From an uncultured bacterium (GTDB taxonomy: Bacteria; Patescibacteriota; Minisyncoccia; Moranbacterales; GWC2-37-73): DNA of 56,969 bases. Numbering within the stretch: the first letter of the stretch is position 1; each line of letters starts with the position of its first letter. Below the pieces are notes generated by a model that saw nothing but the letters and a program-made list of their open reading frames with translations, was not told the DNA's origin and made no database searches. A program made the position numbers and the translations under genes. Location of the stretch: assembly GCA_903885965.1 (NCBI GenBank), contig CAISKQ010000024.1:1-56969 (forward strand), in the 5' to 3' direction. Positions 9,359 to 17,957 of the stretch are shown piece by piece.

Positions 9359-9769
9359 TTAGACTTCCAAGACCTTCAGCACTGCCCCCCCCCCCATATA
9401 TCGAGTCGCTACAACAATATCTGCATTATGGCCAATTGCGCTTTCTAATAAATCTGGAATTTTCTGCGGAGGATGTTGCAAATCGGAATCCATGCAACAT
9501 ATGTATTTTCCTCTTGCATCATTAAATCCTGCGATAAAAGCAGTCGCAAGACCAGTTCTATCTTTAGGCTGTCTATGCATTAAACGAATTTTGTTGTTTT
9601 TAGACATCTGCATTTTAATAATATCGGGAGTTTCATCATTACTATCGTCCACGAACAAAATCTCATACTCAATGTTAGAATCAAATGCATCATTAATAGA
9701 TGCCAGCAAGGGAAGAACATTTCCTGCTTCGTTGTAAGTCGGCAGAATGATTGTTAGGATAGGTTCCAT
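9359..9769 (-). CDS. GT2 glycosyltransferase, N-terminal part (frameshifted at a G tract)
   Basis: Starting at the ATG at 9769 (MEPILTIILPTYNEAGN), this is the nucleotide-sugar half of a DPM1-like GT2 enzyme. It shows the family start PTYNEAGN, the acidic EILFVDDSND, the segment RTGLATAFIAGF and the catalytic DxD in CCMDSDLQHPP. The frame ends after RYMGGG with an out-of-frame tail, because the G tract brings an early stop at 9359. With one more G the frame would read on into SAEGLGSLK and the domain at 8595-9317. An upstream in-frame ATG at 9862 is possible but would add an unlikely hydrophobic leader. As sequenced the product would lack the membrane part. Confidence 0.82.
   Translation of the reverse strand: MEPILTIILPTYNEAGNVLPLLASINDAFDSNIEYEILFVDDSNDETPDIIKMQMSKNNKIRLMHRQPKDRTGLATAFIAGFNDARGKYICCMDSDLQHPPQKIPDLLESAIGHNADIVVATRYMGGGAVLKVLEV
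9385..9395 (-). repeat. Run of 11 G on the coding strand inside the GT2-GtrA gene (slippage site)
   Basis: Eleven consecutive C on the plus strand lie within the GT2 coding region right after the RYM codons. With 11 G the downstream frame is lost; 9, 12 or 15 would keep it. This is the classic layout of a slipped-strand phase-variation tract, although a homopolymer miscount in the assembly gives the same picture. Confidence 0.75.
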
Positions 9770-9896
9770 TTTAAATTCAAATTTATACAAACGCACTAAA
9801 GGCGCAAGAAAAATATAAATATTATAATTATCAAAAAAATTTACTAATACCAAAATTATCACAATGCCTATATAAATCTATATATATTGATATATG

Positions 9897-9925
9897 AATT
9901 TAACATATATAAAATGCCTTGTCAA
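9897..9925 (-). promoter_or_regulatory. Promoter of the GT2-GtrA / GT-C operon
   Basis: On the minus strand a perfect TTGACA, a 17-bp spacer and TAAATT with an extended -10 (TGT before it) lie about 120 bp upstream of the ATG at 9769. The genes from 9769 down to 5176 are so tightly packed that they are probably one transcript from here. Confidence 0.65.
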
Positions 9926-10041
9926 GGTTTTACCCTAAAGGAATTCGGATTTAAACCATTTTCTCCGTTCTTTACAATCATCAAAACTTAAACAAAAACT
10001 GCCACCATGGGGTGCATTCTCTCTTTTTTTAATTTTGTAAC

Positions 10042-11646
10042 TTACTTTTTCCCATTTTTGTTCAGATTTTTAAGCAAATCCGCAATTTGCGACTGCGTGA
10101 GTGCAAGCCAAGGGGAACTATCCGAATTAGCCTCAGATGCAGCTGGACTCGCTCCTTGATTCCACCATTTCGCCTGAAAAGGCACGCCCTCAAACAAAAC
10201 TCGATCGCCACCATTATAAACCACTGCTCCAGCCCAGTCGGGATAGGTTCCTCTTGGTAAGGTTGGCTGCTCAATGGGTTTTTCTCCAGGCAAAACAGGT
10301 CCGACTAATTTCCAGGGCGTTTCATATGATTGCAAAACTGGATTGTCAGGCAAATCATTTTTTGTCCACCATTTTGCTTCGTACACATTGCCATGCCAAA
10401 CGACTTTCACTTCTTTTGGGTATGCTCCCGTGACTTGCCAGATCTGATATGGACTTTGCTTTGGATCATCAATGATTGAAATATTGCTCTTAGCATCAGC
10501 TATTGTTAAAATACCCGCGCTCTGCTCAAGACCTCCGTCAAAACCATTATGTAAGGCTTGGGCAAAACCAGATTTAGTTGTCTTGACCCCACTACACGAA
10601 TCAGAAACAACTTTCACATCAACGTAGTTTTCGCCACAAGGAATATCTCGATTGGCTGACCACATTGACATCCGACCAATTCCTTGACTAAGAGCAAATG
10701 AATTCAGACCCTGAGCATCTTCTAATGTGAAAATTTCATCAGCCAAATCATTTTGCCCAATCATGGGGGTTGCTCCAATTTTTCGCCATAATGTTTCACT
10801 GCTCAAATTTATCTTGGCTTTTTGATAGAGAATCCCCAATTGACGATGGGTTTCAATCAAAGCTTGCTTTGAGGCTTCGAGCATTGATTGATTTTGATCA
10901 CGACTAGCACCATAGTCCATGGTCATTCCATTTACGCCCGCTAAATCAACTCCGCTAGAAAGCATGCTAGTAACCGCATCGGTACCTTGAATTGTCATAC
11001 CTTGCGGACTCACTGGCAGCGTCAACCAAACAGCTAGATTTTTTCCATTATTGCGATAATCTTTTTGAAGTTGTGCGATTGCATTTGCACGACGCGTTGC
11101 TGCCTCAGCATTTAAACTCTGATTCTCAAGATCCAAATCGATAGTATCAATATTATAACGTTCAATGACCGTTTTATATGCATTTAAAAGTTTATTAGGA
11201 TCACTACAACCGAGTGCTAATTCGGAATTCAACGCTCCGCCAAAAGACACGGCTATTTTTCCGCCTTGTTGTTGCAAACGAGCAATTCGACGATCAAGAT
11301 CAAGCCCCACTGATGCCTCGTCAAAAGTGTAATAAGTTCCCCAAGTTGGGATGCAAGAATCGGAAGCAGAGGAAACAATAAAAGAAAGTACCGCATCTGG
11401 CGTTGCGGTCGCTCCTTGTTGTTCAAAAGTGTAGATAGGCATCGAGGTGACATCGACATAAGCCGCAAACCAAGGTTGATATTTAGGAGTAACAGCCTCT
11501 ACTGCCTTTTGCTTTAATTCTTTTCGATAAAAAGCCACGCCAAACATAATCCCTTCTAACATTAAAACAACTAGAAGAATCCGCCAAGGGGATAGTTTCC
11601 TTTTTGGCTCATTATTATCAACTTTTAGGCTAGTTTTCTTTAACAT
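10042..11646 (-). CDS. Membrane-anchored GH18 chitinase-like protein with two CBM5/12-type modules
   Basis: This 534-residue protein has a single membrane anchor (residues ~22-39), then a GH18 barrel with the catalytic signature DTIDLDLE at 167-174, matching DxxDxDxE with the acid/base Glu174 present. Two short aromatic-rich modules follow at ~401-448 and ~468-516 (YEAKWWTKN, FQAKWWNQG), typical of CBM5/12 chitin-binding modules. GH18 enzymes cut beta-1,4-linked GlcNAc polymers. The layout predicts an enzyme tethered outside the cytoplasmic membrane. The start overlaps the end of the processive GT2 gene by 17 bp, so the two are probably co-translated and act on the same glycan. The substrate is inferred from the family. 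Confidence 0.88.
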   Translation of the reverse strand: MLKKTSLKVDNNEPKRKLSPWRILLVVLMLEGIMFGVAFYRKELKQKAVEAVTPKYQPWFAAYVDVTSMPIYTFEQQGATATPDAVLSFIVSSASDSCIPTWGTYYTFDEASVGLDLDRRIARLQQQGGKIAVSFGGALNSELALGCSDPNKLLNAYKTVIERYNIDTIDLDLENQSLNAEAATRRANAIAQLQKDYRNNGKNLAVWLTLPVSPQGMTIQGTDAVTSMLSSGVDLAGVNGMTMDYGASRDQNQSMLEASKQALIETHRQLGILYQKAKINLSSETLWRKIGATPMIGQNDLADEIFTLEDAQGLNSFALSQGIGRMSMWSANRDIPCGENYVDVKVVSDSCSGVKTTKSGFAQALHNGFDGGLEQSAGILTIADAKSNISIIDDPKQSPYQIWQVTGAYPKEVKVVWHGNVYEAKWWTKNDLPDNPVLQSYETPWKLVGPVLPGEKPIEQPTLPRGTYPDWAGAVVYNGGDRVLFEGVPFQAKWWNQGASPAASEANSDSSPWLALTQSQIADLLKNLNKNGKK

Positions 11647-13963
11647 ATGTATTATTTTCTTTTAACATTATTTCACTTACAAACTCATGCGGTGCGATTT
11701 TATCAATTTCTCCATGATACAGCACACTTCTCCAATTAAATCCTAAACCAATTTTAACTGGTTTTTGAGCTACTTTTGGATGGACATCAACATAAAATAT
11801 AGTTATAAAACCTAGCCAAATGTCAGCAAGCATGTTTTTGATTCCAATATAGGAAAAAATAGCCCAAGTCGCAGCAATGGAATTGAAACCAGCAAATGCC
11901 GCATTTCCCCAATTTTCCCCTCTAATATTACGCCACATGGTGAAAAGTGAAAAACCCACAATAAAAATCGGTGCAAGCAAATACGTCACGGATACCGCTG
12001 TTCGATTTTTAACTTTAGGTGTTCGAGCAAATGGTGTTTTTTTGGCTGTCAAGGCTTGCTCGAGCGACTTAAGAGTTCCCGCAATATTCACTGGAAGCAA
12101 TATTAAATTGAAACCATAAATTCGAATAATATCACTGTAATTATAGCGGCAATATTTTAAATCAATAGCCATGGAAATAAAGTAAGGAACTGCAGCCAAT
12201 AATATCAGCGGACTTAATAATCGCCCATCATAAGGATATGCAAGAAGAAATATCAGCCCAAGATTTGACCAAGCGATAGAGGCCATATAGTTCAGTCTGA
12301 TTATAAATTCAATCTTTGATATAGGCTTGCCTTGATTTTTGCGCTCACGAATCATTTTCAAGAGCCTCGGAAGAATCAGCAATCCACCATTTGCCCAACG
12401 TCGACGTTGAATAATCAAAGAACCAAAGTCTGGAGGCGTTGCGCTATAGCTCAAGCGCTCAGGGTAGTTCACTAATCTCCAACCATGAAGTGCCAAATCG
12501 ATACTCGACTCAGTGTCTTCAATAACTGTATGATCTTGAATAAATCTTTTTATTTCAAATCCACCAACCCATTCTTTTTCAACGATGTCTTCGAGCGCAC
12601 ATTTTCGAATTACAGCATTAGCTCCAACCCAAAAAGTTGCATTATAGTGACTCATTCCTTGGTGAATAATATGCTGAATATCAGTCGTAGCTCCAGACAA
12701 ACGCTCAAGACGTGTAGCAGAACCACGGAATGAGGAATAGGGTGTTTGCGTAACCGCAACATCTACGTTGTCAGGTTGTTGCAAAAAATAAACCAACCGC
12801 AAGCAATATTCACGCAACAAAATAGAATCAGCATCCAACGTAAGCACGAACTCACTGTCTGGAATAATCATATTCATACTCTTTTGTTCTTTTGTTGGTA
12901 CCAATAAAATCCCATCTGATGTTTGTTCTTGACGATACGAATCTCCCATAAGCCCAAGATAAGAATTTAGATTCATTGCCTTATTTGCTTCATGCGATAA
13001 TGAAGCATACTTTTTTCTTTCAAAAAAACTCAACTCTGCGCTAAATATCCAAACAAGCCGACGATAGAGTTGCGCCATCCGATCAGATGAAAGCTGCGCA
13101 CCTTCTTTATTTGAAGCAATTAATGCTTCCGCAACTAAAAGTAAGTCCCTGGCAAGTTCTCGAAACACCTGATCTGCAAAAAATACATCAACATGATCTT
13201 CAATCACCTCTTTTGCTGCTAAATTATTCAGCCACTCTGCTGCCCAAGTATAGTTTGAAATTATTTCCAAAATAGCTTCTTTGAATTTTTCATCTTTATT
13301 ATCCTGTTGTTCAAACCTTATCAATGCTTGACTGAAACGTTCGTACGGCTGAGATAAAAGTGCTTCTATTTCCTGACTAAGTGCCCTGGTCTTTTCAAGT
13401 CGAGCCATGCTTTCAGAATCAGCACTCATTTTTGAAGCATCATCATCCAGCAAGAGCGCTATTTTAACATTAGGATATTCCTGTAATGCTGCGGATAAGA
13501 TTGTTTTGCGAATTACCTGTGTTTCTTCATCATAGGAAGGAATCAAGACAGTAATCGACGGTTGATGAGTGGAAAAATGTTTATCAAGCAGGGCTCGAGG
13601 AGTGCGAACATGTTTGCTAAAACGTTGCAGTGCCCCTTGCCTAGCAATCAAATAAACCAATGCCGAGAATGTTAAGAACGTATTGATAATCAAATATCCA
13701 AAACTTTCCATAATAAACTGATAGCTTTGGGGGCCATCAAAAAGCTGGCGAATGAAAACCGAAATAACATACATGGCCCAGAATAAAACCGTTAGTACAA
13801 TTGAAAAACGACTGAAAGCGACTATACGGCTTGAAGGCTTCTCATGCATGTTAGACAGTGGCAATGTCTGACTCTCAGTTCCCCACTGTCTTTTTTGGGA
13901 CAGTCTTTTTCGAGGTATTTGCGAACCGGGGTATTTTTTTTCTAGAGAAAATTTATTTGTCAT
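11630..13963 (-). CDS. Processive family 2 glycosyltransferase (cellulose/chitin/hyaluronan-synthase type)
   Basis: This 777-residue membrane protein has two N-terminal helices (~52-108), a cytoplasmic GT2 domain and several C-terminal helices. Catalytic elements are all present: ITVLIPSYDEE (137-147), LLDDDAS (171-177), the DAD of LTLDADS (377-379), IEDTES (481-486, the TED-like base) and QRRRW (519-523). About 180 mostly helical residues (~185-360) are inserted between the first acidic motif and the DAD, which is unusual for plain cellulose synthases. The family builds and exports a polymer from a UDP- or GDP-sugar. Overlap with the GH18 gene downstream suggests a beta-linked amino-sugar polymer, but the product is not provable here. 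A run of eight G lies ~40 bp upstream of the start. Confidence 0.87.
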   Translation of the reverse strand: MTNKFSLEKKYPGSQIPRKRLSQKRQWGTESQTLPLSNMHEKPSSRIVAFSRFSIVLTVLFWAMYVISVFIRQLFDGPQSYQFIMESFGYLIINTFLTFSALVYLIARQGALQRFSKHVRTPRALLDKHFSTHQPSITVLIPSYDEETQVIRKTILSAALQEYPNVKIALLLDDDASKMSADSESMARLEKTRALSQEIEALLSQPYERFSQALIRFEQQDNKDEKFKEAILEIISNYTWAAEWLNNLAAKEVIEDHVDVFFADQVFRELARDLLLVAEALIASNKEGAQLSSDRMAQLYRRLVWIFSAELSFFERKKYASLSHEANKAMNLNSYLGLMGDSYRQEQTSDGILLVPTKEQKSMNMIIPDSEFVLTLDADSILLREYCLRLVYFLQQPDNVDVAVTQTPYSSFRGSATRLERLSGATTDIQHIIHQGMSHYNATFWVGANAVIRKCALEDIVEKEWVGGFEIKRFIQDHTVIEDTESSIDLALHGWRLVNYPERLSYSATPPDFGSLIIQRRRWANGGLLILPRLLKMIRERKNQGKPISKIEFIIRLNYMASIAWSNLGLIFLLAYPYDGRLLSPLILLAAVPYFISMAIDLKYCRYNYSDIIRIYGFNLILLPVNIAGTLKSLEQALTAKKTPFARTPKVKNRTAVSVTYLLAPIFIVGFSLFTMWRNIRGENWGNAAFAGFNSIAATWAIFSYIGIKNMLADIWLGFITIFYVDVHPKVAQKPVKIGLGFNWRSVLYHGEIDKIAPHEFVSEIMLKENNTYVKEN

Positions 13964-14002
13964 AAATACTTTTTATCCATTAACTTCCTTAAATAGAGGA
14001 AT

Positions 14003-14010
14003 CCCCCCCC
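14003..14010 (-). repeat. Run of eight G upstream of the processive GT2 gene
   Basis: Eight consecutive C on the plus strand lie 40 bp before the GT2 start codon, between it and the transposase insertion. I see no clear promoter around it. A G run in this position could change promoter or leader spacing by slippage, but it may equally be incidental. Confidence 0.4.
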
Positions 14011-14057
14011 TAAAACAACTTTACACAATAACATATACAAAAAAAATGTCAAGTCAA

Positions 14058-15466
14058 GGGGAACTACATGCAATAGAAGATACAATACATATTGGGATTT
14101 TATCTAAGATGATTGTGAGACGGTTTTTGAGATTTTTTAGATTAAAGTATCTAAAAATGAAGAAATTTCAAAAAGCCTACCAGCTAGAGAAAGATTTTAT
14201 CCTTAATAAAAGACATGGGTTAGAATAGAGTTACTAATCAACTAATCTAACAACCATGTCTTCTACATTAATTCTAATGCCGTATAGAGAAAATTGCAAA
14301 ATGGAGGGAGAAATCCTGACTAAACTTAAAATCGCTAGAATGCATCTAGCTTCTCATGTAAAACAAAAGGAAATTGCCAGGCTGTGGAAGTGCAGTAAAA
14401 ACACTGTAGGGGCCATTATGAAATCTTGCAGGAGCGCCCCTGATGAAGCATTAGCGTATCTAAAAAACACAACGCACATTCCTATTGATGACTTGCCATT
14501 GTTTAATTTTTTGAAGCATGGCAGCAGAAAGCCCAAATCCAATAAAAGATGTTTGCCCAAGACCGCGGAAAAGTTACTCTTGGAAAAACATGACGATTTA
14601 CACTATGGCTTCAAACGAATGTGCAAACATTTGAAAAGAGCAGGCTTTGATGTCGAGGTATATACACCAAGTAAAATCAAAGGGGTTTACAAGCGGAACA
14701 AGCTGGGTATTAAAAAAGTGCGGACAGCTAACGGGGAAAGAAGGGCTCTTTATGATTACGATAAAATTGCAGCCTTTGAATTTTTAAACTACGACACTAA
14801 GAAGGTCACAGATATGCACGCCTTGCCAATGGACATATATCTGAAGTTTAAATTTCAAAAAGATTTACCAATTTATCAATGGACAATTGTGGATGTAAAA
14901 ACTAAAATCAGATTCTTGGCATGGTCTCATTCCTTGAATAGTTTCTTCGGACTTAAGTTTTTAGAATTCGTGATTGTTTGGCTCAGGGCGCACCAGGTGC
15001 AAACTAAAATCAATGTACAATTTGATGGAGGATCAGAATTTTGCAGTGCATCTAAAAAGAAAACAGTAAGCTGGAATCAGCATTTCGAGAAATATGATGT
15101 CTTTGTCTATGATACTGGCGGAGCCAAATGGAAACAAAATATTATTGAACGTACCCATCGCATTGATGATGAAGAATTCTATTGTCCACGCGGAGAATTT
15201 ATTAATTCAAAACAAGATTTCTTAATAGAAGCTCAGGGTTGGATTATCTATTACAATAATCGCATAAGTGATAGCATCGGACTTGAAGGCATTTCACCAA
15301 AAGAAAAGCTACAGGAATTGGGATATACTAATGCTGACGCAATCTGTAATTTTCCTTGTTTTATCCTTGAAGATTACTGGCGACCAATATCTGATTTTTT
15401 TGAGATTGAAAAATCCCAAAATGTATTGACCTATTACCAGGGGAACTACATGCGGGAACTACATGC
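14058..15466 (+). mobile_element. Insertion element with DDE transposase, flanked by a 14-bp direct repeat
   Basis: The transposase gene is bracketed by GGGGAACTACATGC at 14058-14071 and 15440-15453, with a further GGGAACTACATGC directly after at 15454-15466. I find no matching terminal inverted repeat, so the real ends are uncertain; the repeat may be part of the element ends or a duplicated target. The element sits between two genes without breaking either. The 14072-14255 stretch to its left contains no convincing gene. Confidence 0.6.
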
Positions 15467-15476
15467 AGGCAAGTAA
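14256..15476 (+). CDS. DDE (rve-type) transposase
   Basis: The 406-residue protein has an N-terminal helix-turn-helix (residues ~22-57, KEIARLWKCSKNTVGAIM) and a retroviral-integrase-like core. Candidate catalytic residues are Asp180 (LNYDTKKV), Asp257 (QFDGGSEF) and Glu298 (NIIERTHR). The last Asp-Glu spacing is somewhat longer than the usual 35. The C-terminal segment YYNNRISDSIGLEGISPKEKL is typical of IS481/IS3-like enzymes. An alternative start is the methionine at 14301. The frame looks intact, so the element may be active. The last dozen residues are encoded by the flanking direct repeats, which suggests the original C-terminus has been altered. Confidence 0.88.
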   Translation: MSSTLILMPYRENCKMEGEILTKLKIARMHLASHVKQKEIARLWKCSKNTVGAIMKSCRSAPDEALAYLKNTTHIPIDDLPLFNFLKHGSRKPKSNKRCLPKTAEKLLLEKHDDLHYGFKRMCKHLKRAGFDVEVYTPSKIKGVYKRNKLGIKKVRTANGERRALYDYDKIAAFEFLNYDTKKVTDMHALPMDIYLKFKFQKDLPIYQWTIVDVKTKIRFLAWSHSLNSFFGLKFLEFVIVWLRAHQVQTKINVQFDGGSEFCSASKKKTVSWNQHFEKYDVFVYDTGGAKWKQNIIERTHRIDDEEFYCPRGEFINSKQDFLIEAQGWIIYYNNRISDSIGLEGISPKEKLQELGYTNADAICNFPCFILEDYWRPISDFFEIEKSQNVLTYYQGNYMRELHAGK

Positions 15477-15505
15477 GACTTCTTAGGGTTTTTCAAGTGT
15501 CTTTT

Positions 15506-15542
15506 AAAAAATCAGACTCCCTATTAGGCAAGTCTGATTTTT
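15506..15542. terminator. Bidirectional intrinsic terminator
   Basis: AAAAATCAGACT and AGTCTGATTTTT form a 12-bp stem around a 12-base loop, with A and T runs on both sides. It lies between the transposase (plus strand) and the cupin isomerase (minus strand) and could end both transcripts. Confidence 0.75.
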
Positions 15543-15577
15543 GAAAATTTCTTATTGAAAAATAAACCATTACATGA

Positions 15578-16189
15578 TTATCCAATAACTTGCAAGCCCC
15601 CAAGGTCCTCTTTTCCAACGGACTTGTAAAGCGGGTTTTTTTTGAGCGCAGGATTGCCATTTTCATCTTCCACTACATAATAAGCAAAGCCTCGCATCCG
15701 TTTAACTAATTCATAATCAGCGTGCCCTGGAAAACTGGATGGGTCACGATCATCAAAATCAACCGGACTATCATCGATTGTTACCAGATAAGTTTTCCCT
15801 GTATTAACAACCAAATGACCAAACTTAAGAGGCATAAAAACATTATCCCCAGCATTAACGACAACTGCTTTAAATTCAGCCACCTCATCAGCGATTAATT
15901 GCCCTTTCTCGTCTTCAGCTAACTTTTGAAGCAAGGCCACACCGCTACCATAAGCAATCAAATAATTCTCACTCAAATCCCCCACATGATAATGTCCATA
16001 GGTTTTGATGTATTCGCCAGAGATTGTTCCGGGCTCCCACACGGTTGTATTCTTTTGATCAACTCCGCCTCGTATCATGTAATAGTGAACGACTGGTCCC
16101 ACGCCAGCTGGATCCATTAAGACTTCTTGCATTTTCTCGTGAGTTCGAGAAGCTAAATGTTTTGGCACATTTGAAAAGTCAGTTTTCAT
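15578..16189 (-). CDS. Glucose-6-phosphate isomerase, cupin type
   Basis: This 203-residue protein matches the small cupin-fold glucose-6-phosphate isomerases best known from archaea and scattered in CPR bacteria. The metal-binding stretch TYGHYHVGDLSENYLIAYG (His, His, Glu) is visible at residues ~63-81, with a second beta-barrel segment MPLKFGHLVVNTG carrying the last His. The enzyme interconverts glucose-6-phosphate and fructose-6-phosphate in the cytoplasm, using a metal at the cupin site, and is unrelated to the usual large PGI. It follows the solute-binding protein gene by 28 bp and is probably co-transcribed with secG. Confidence 0.87.
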   Translation of the reverse strand: MKTDFSNVPKHLASRTHEKMQEVLMDPAGVGPVVHYYMIRGGVDQKNTTVWEPGTISGEYIKTYGHYHVGDLSENYLIAYGSGVALLQKLAEDEKGQLIADEVAEFKAVVVNAGDNVFMPLKFGHLVVNTGKTYLVTIDDSPVDFDDRDPSSFPGHADYELVKRMRGFAYYVVEDENGNPALKKNPLYKSVGKEDLGGLQVIG

Positions 16190-16217
16190 AATTTTTTATT
16201 TTTAATTATTGAAAAAA

Positions 16218-17864
16218 CTATTTTAGCACTCTTTTTATTTTGATATACCATTTATTAACCCCGATGAAACGGCTAGATGGTGTGTTTATGTTTTGAATCG
16301 TTATTCCCTGAACAGAAGTATTAACTGGATACAAATAATAAGGTCCGTACAAAAATACCGCCGGAACTTCTTTAGCTAACAACTCTTGAAATGTCCTATA
16401 AGAATCTATTCGTTTATTCTCATCAGACTCCTGACGCACACTTTCCAAAATTCCATCCACTTGACTGTTGTCAAGCAAAGAAAGATTGAGTCCAGGATCT
16501 CGCTTTTGACTCGAATGCCAAAATGAATAAAGATCAGGATTAAAGGTAATCGCTTGCCCAAACAAAAGACTGTCATATTCACGCGTTCTAATATAATTTT
16601 GTTGCAAATCAGAAACAGCAAGAATTTTCACGTTCAGCTTTACGCCAATTTTCTGCCACTGCCCAGCAAGCAAATCAGCAGTTTGCGAAAGTTCCGGCCA
16701 ATCAGTGGTTACCAATTCAAATTCAAGAGATGCACCATTTTTCTTTCTAATTCCGCTTCCAGTATCCATTTTCCAACCGGCATCATCAAGCAATTTATTT
16801 GCTTGATCAATGTTCTTGTCCACTTTTACTTGATTATCATAACTCTTCATCTGCGGGAAAAAAGGCGATGAAAGTGGCGTTCCTCTGCCGCGCAATACTT
16901 TCTCTATTATCTCACTGCGATCAACACTCAAATTTAGCGCCGCCCTCACGCTGTCATCCGCCAGCACGACACTTTTAGTTTGATTGAAAAAAACTGAAAA
17001 ATATCTTGGGATAGTCAACTCGTGAATATTTGTGCTTTTTACATTCTTAATTGAACTAATTTTTTCAGGAGCAACGCTGTTCATTCCCATTACCTCCTTT
17101 TTGTTATAAGCGGCAATAAGTGCATCGTCATCAGAATAAAAATTGAAAGTAAAGCTTGAAATATAAGGACCACCATCGTAATAATCTTTAAAAGCTTTCA
17201 AGTGATAAGTCAAAATACTGCCCTGCGAATCTTTCTGGAAATCAGAAAACATAAATGGTCCCGAGCCGATTGGGTGAAGATTATAATCTGCAAGTGCAAA
17301 CTTTTCAGGCGCAATATTTTCCCAAATGTGCTTTGGCAAAATTCCAACCGTAAGATTTTCCAAAAAGCCAACATAAGGATTTTTCAATATGAAGACCACG
17401 GTGTGACTATCTACAACTTTAACCTCAACGCCTTGCCAACTTTGCCTAAGCGGACTTTTATAAGCAGGATCCTGCAAAATATTAAACGTAAAGAAAATAT
17501 CATCAGCCGTAATCTCTTTTCCGTCCTGCCAATGGGCATTTTTTCTTATATTAACAATGTACTCACGCCGATCGTCGGAAACAGTATAGCTTTCAGCCAA
17601 ATCCGGTACAGCACCACCGTTACCATCAAATCTAAAGAGTCCACTATAAACCAACTGGGTTAAATCGCTGTCAGCATCACTCGTTTGAGACAAAAGCGGA
17701 TTAATATAAAAAGGTTGCCCTACCACGCCTTCAATATATTCGCCACCATTCTTTGCGATAGGCTTAGTCAGATTAAGATAAAAAGTTCCGCACCATATCA
17801 CAGCAGAAGCAATAATAACCAAAATCAAAGCAGACACAATAAATTTGTCCTTAAAAGAAAGCAA
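16218..17864 (-). CDS. Peptide/nickel-type ABC solute-binding protein (SBP family 5)
   Basis: This extracytoplasmic substrate-binding protein of the OppA/DppA family has at least 548 residues. One N-terminal membrane helix (KFIVSALILVIIASAVIW) anchors it. The family segments VGQPFYINPLLSQTSDADSD, VPDLAESY, WQDGKEITADDIFFTFNIL and GSGPFMF are in the expected order, and full length is normal. No permease or ATPase gene is nearby, so the transporter partner is elsewhere or absent. The start is unusual: upstream the frame stays open for 31 codons to the secG stop with no ATG or GTG, so the TTG at 17864 or a rarer start codon upstream must be used. Confidence 0.87.
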   Translation of the reverse strand: MLSFKDKFIVSALILVIIASAVIWCGTFYLNLTKPIAKNGGEYIEGVVGQPFYINPLLSQTSDADSDLTQLVYSGLFRFDGNGGAVPDLAESYTVSDDRREYIVNIRKNAHWQDGKEITADDIFFTFNILQDPAYKSPLRQSWQGVEVKVVDSHTVVFILKNPYVGFLENLTVGILPKHIWENIAPEKFALADYNLHPIGSGPFMFSDFQKDSQGSILTYHLKAFKDYYDGGPYISSFTFNFYSDDDALIAAYNKKEVMGMNSVAPEKISSIKNVKSTNIHELTIPRYFSVFFNQTKSVVLADDSVRAALNLSVDRSEIIEKVLRGRGTPLSSPFFPQMKSYDNQVKVDKNIDQANKLLDDAGWKMDTGSGIRKKNGASLEFELVTTDWPELSQTADLLAGQWQKIGVKLNVKILAVSDLQQNYIRTREYDSLLFGQAITFNPDLYSFWHSSQKRDPGLNLSLLDNSQVDGILESVRQESDENKRIDSYRTFQELLAKEVPAVFLYGPYYLYPVNTSVQGITIQNINTPSSRFIGVNKWYIKIKRVLK

Positions 17865-17957
17865 GCGCCCAATGTTGCGCCAATTTCTTGGTAAAAGATA
17901 TTCGATTTTCTTTTCTTTATTTATACTAATAATGATTGTATTAAAAAAATTATCAGA

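Noticed and set aside
14046-14228. 60-codon plus-strand frame before the transposase
   Set aside because: It begins inside the flanking direct repeat, has no recognisable domain and probably is just the left end of the element.
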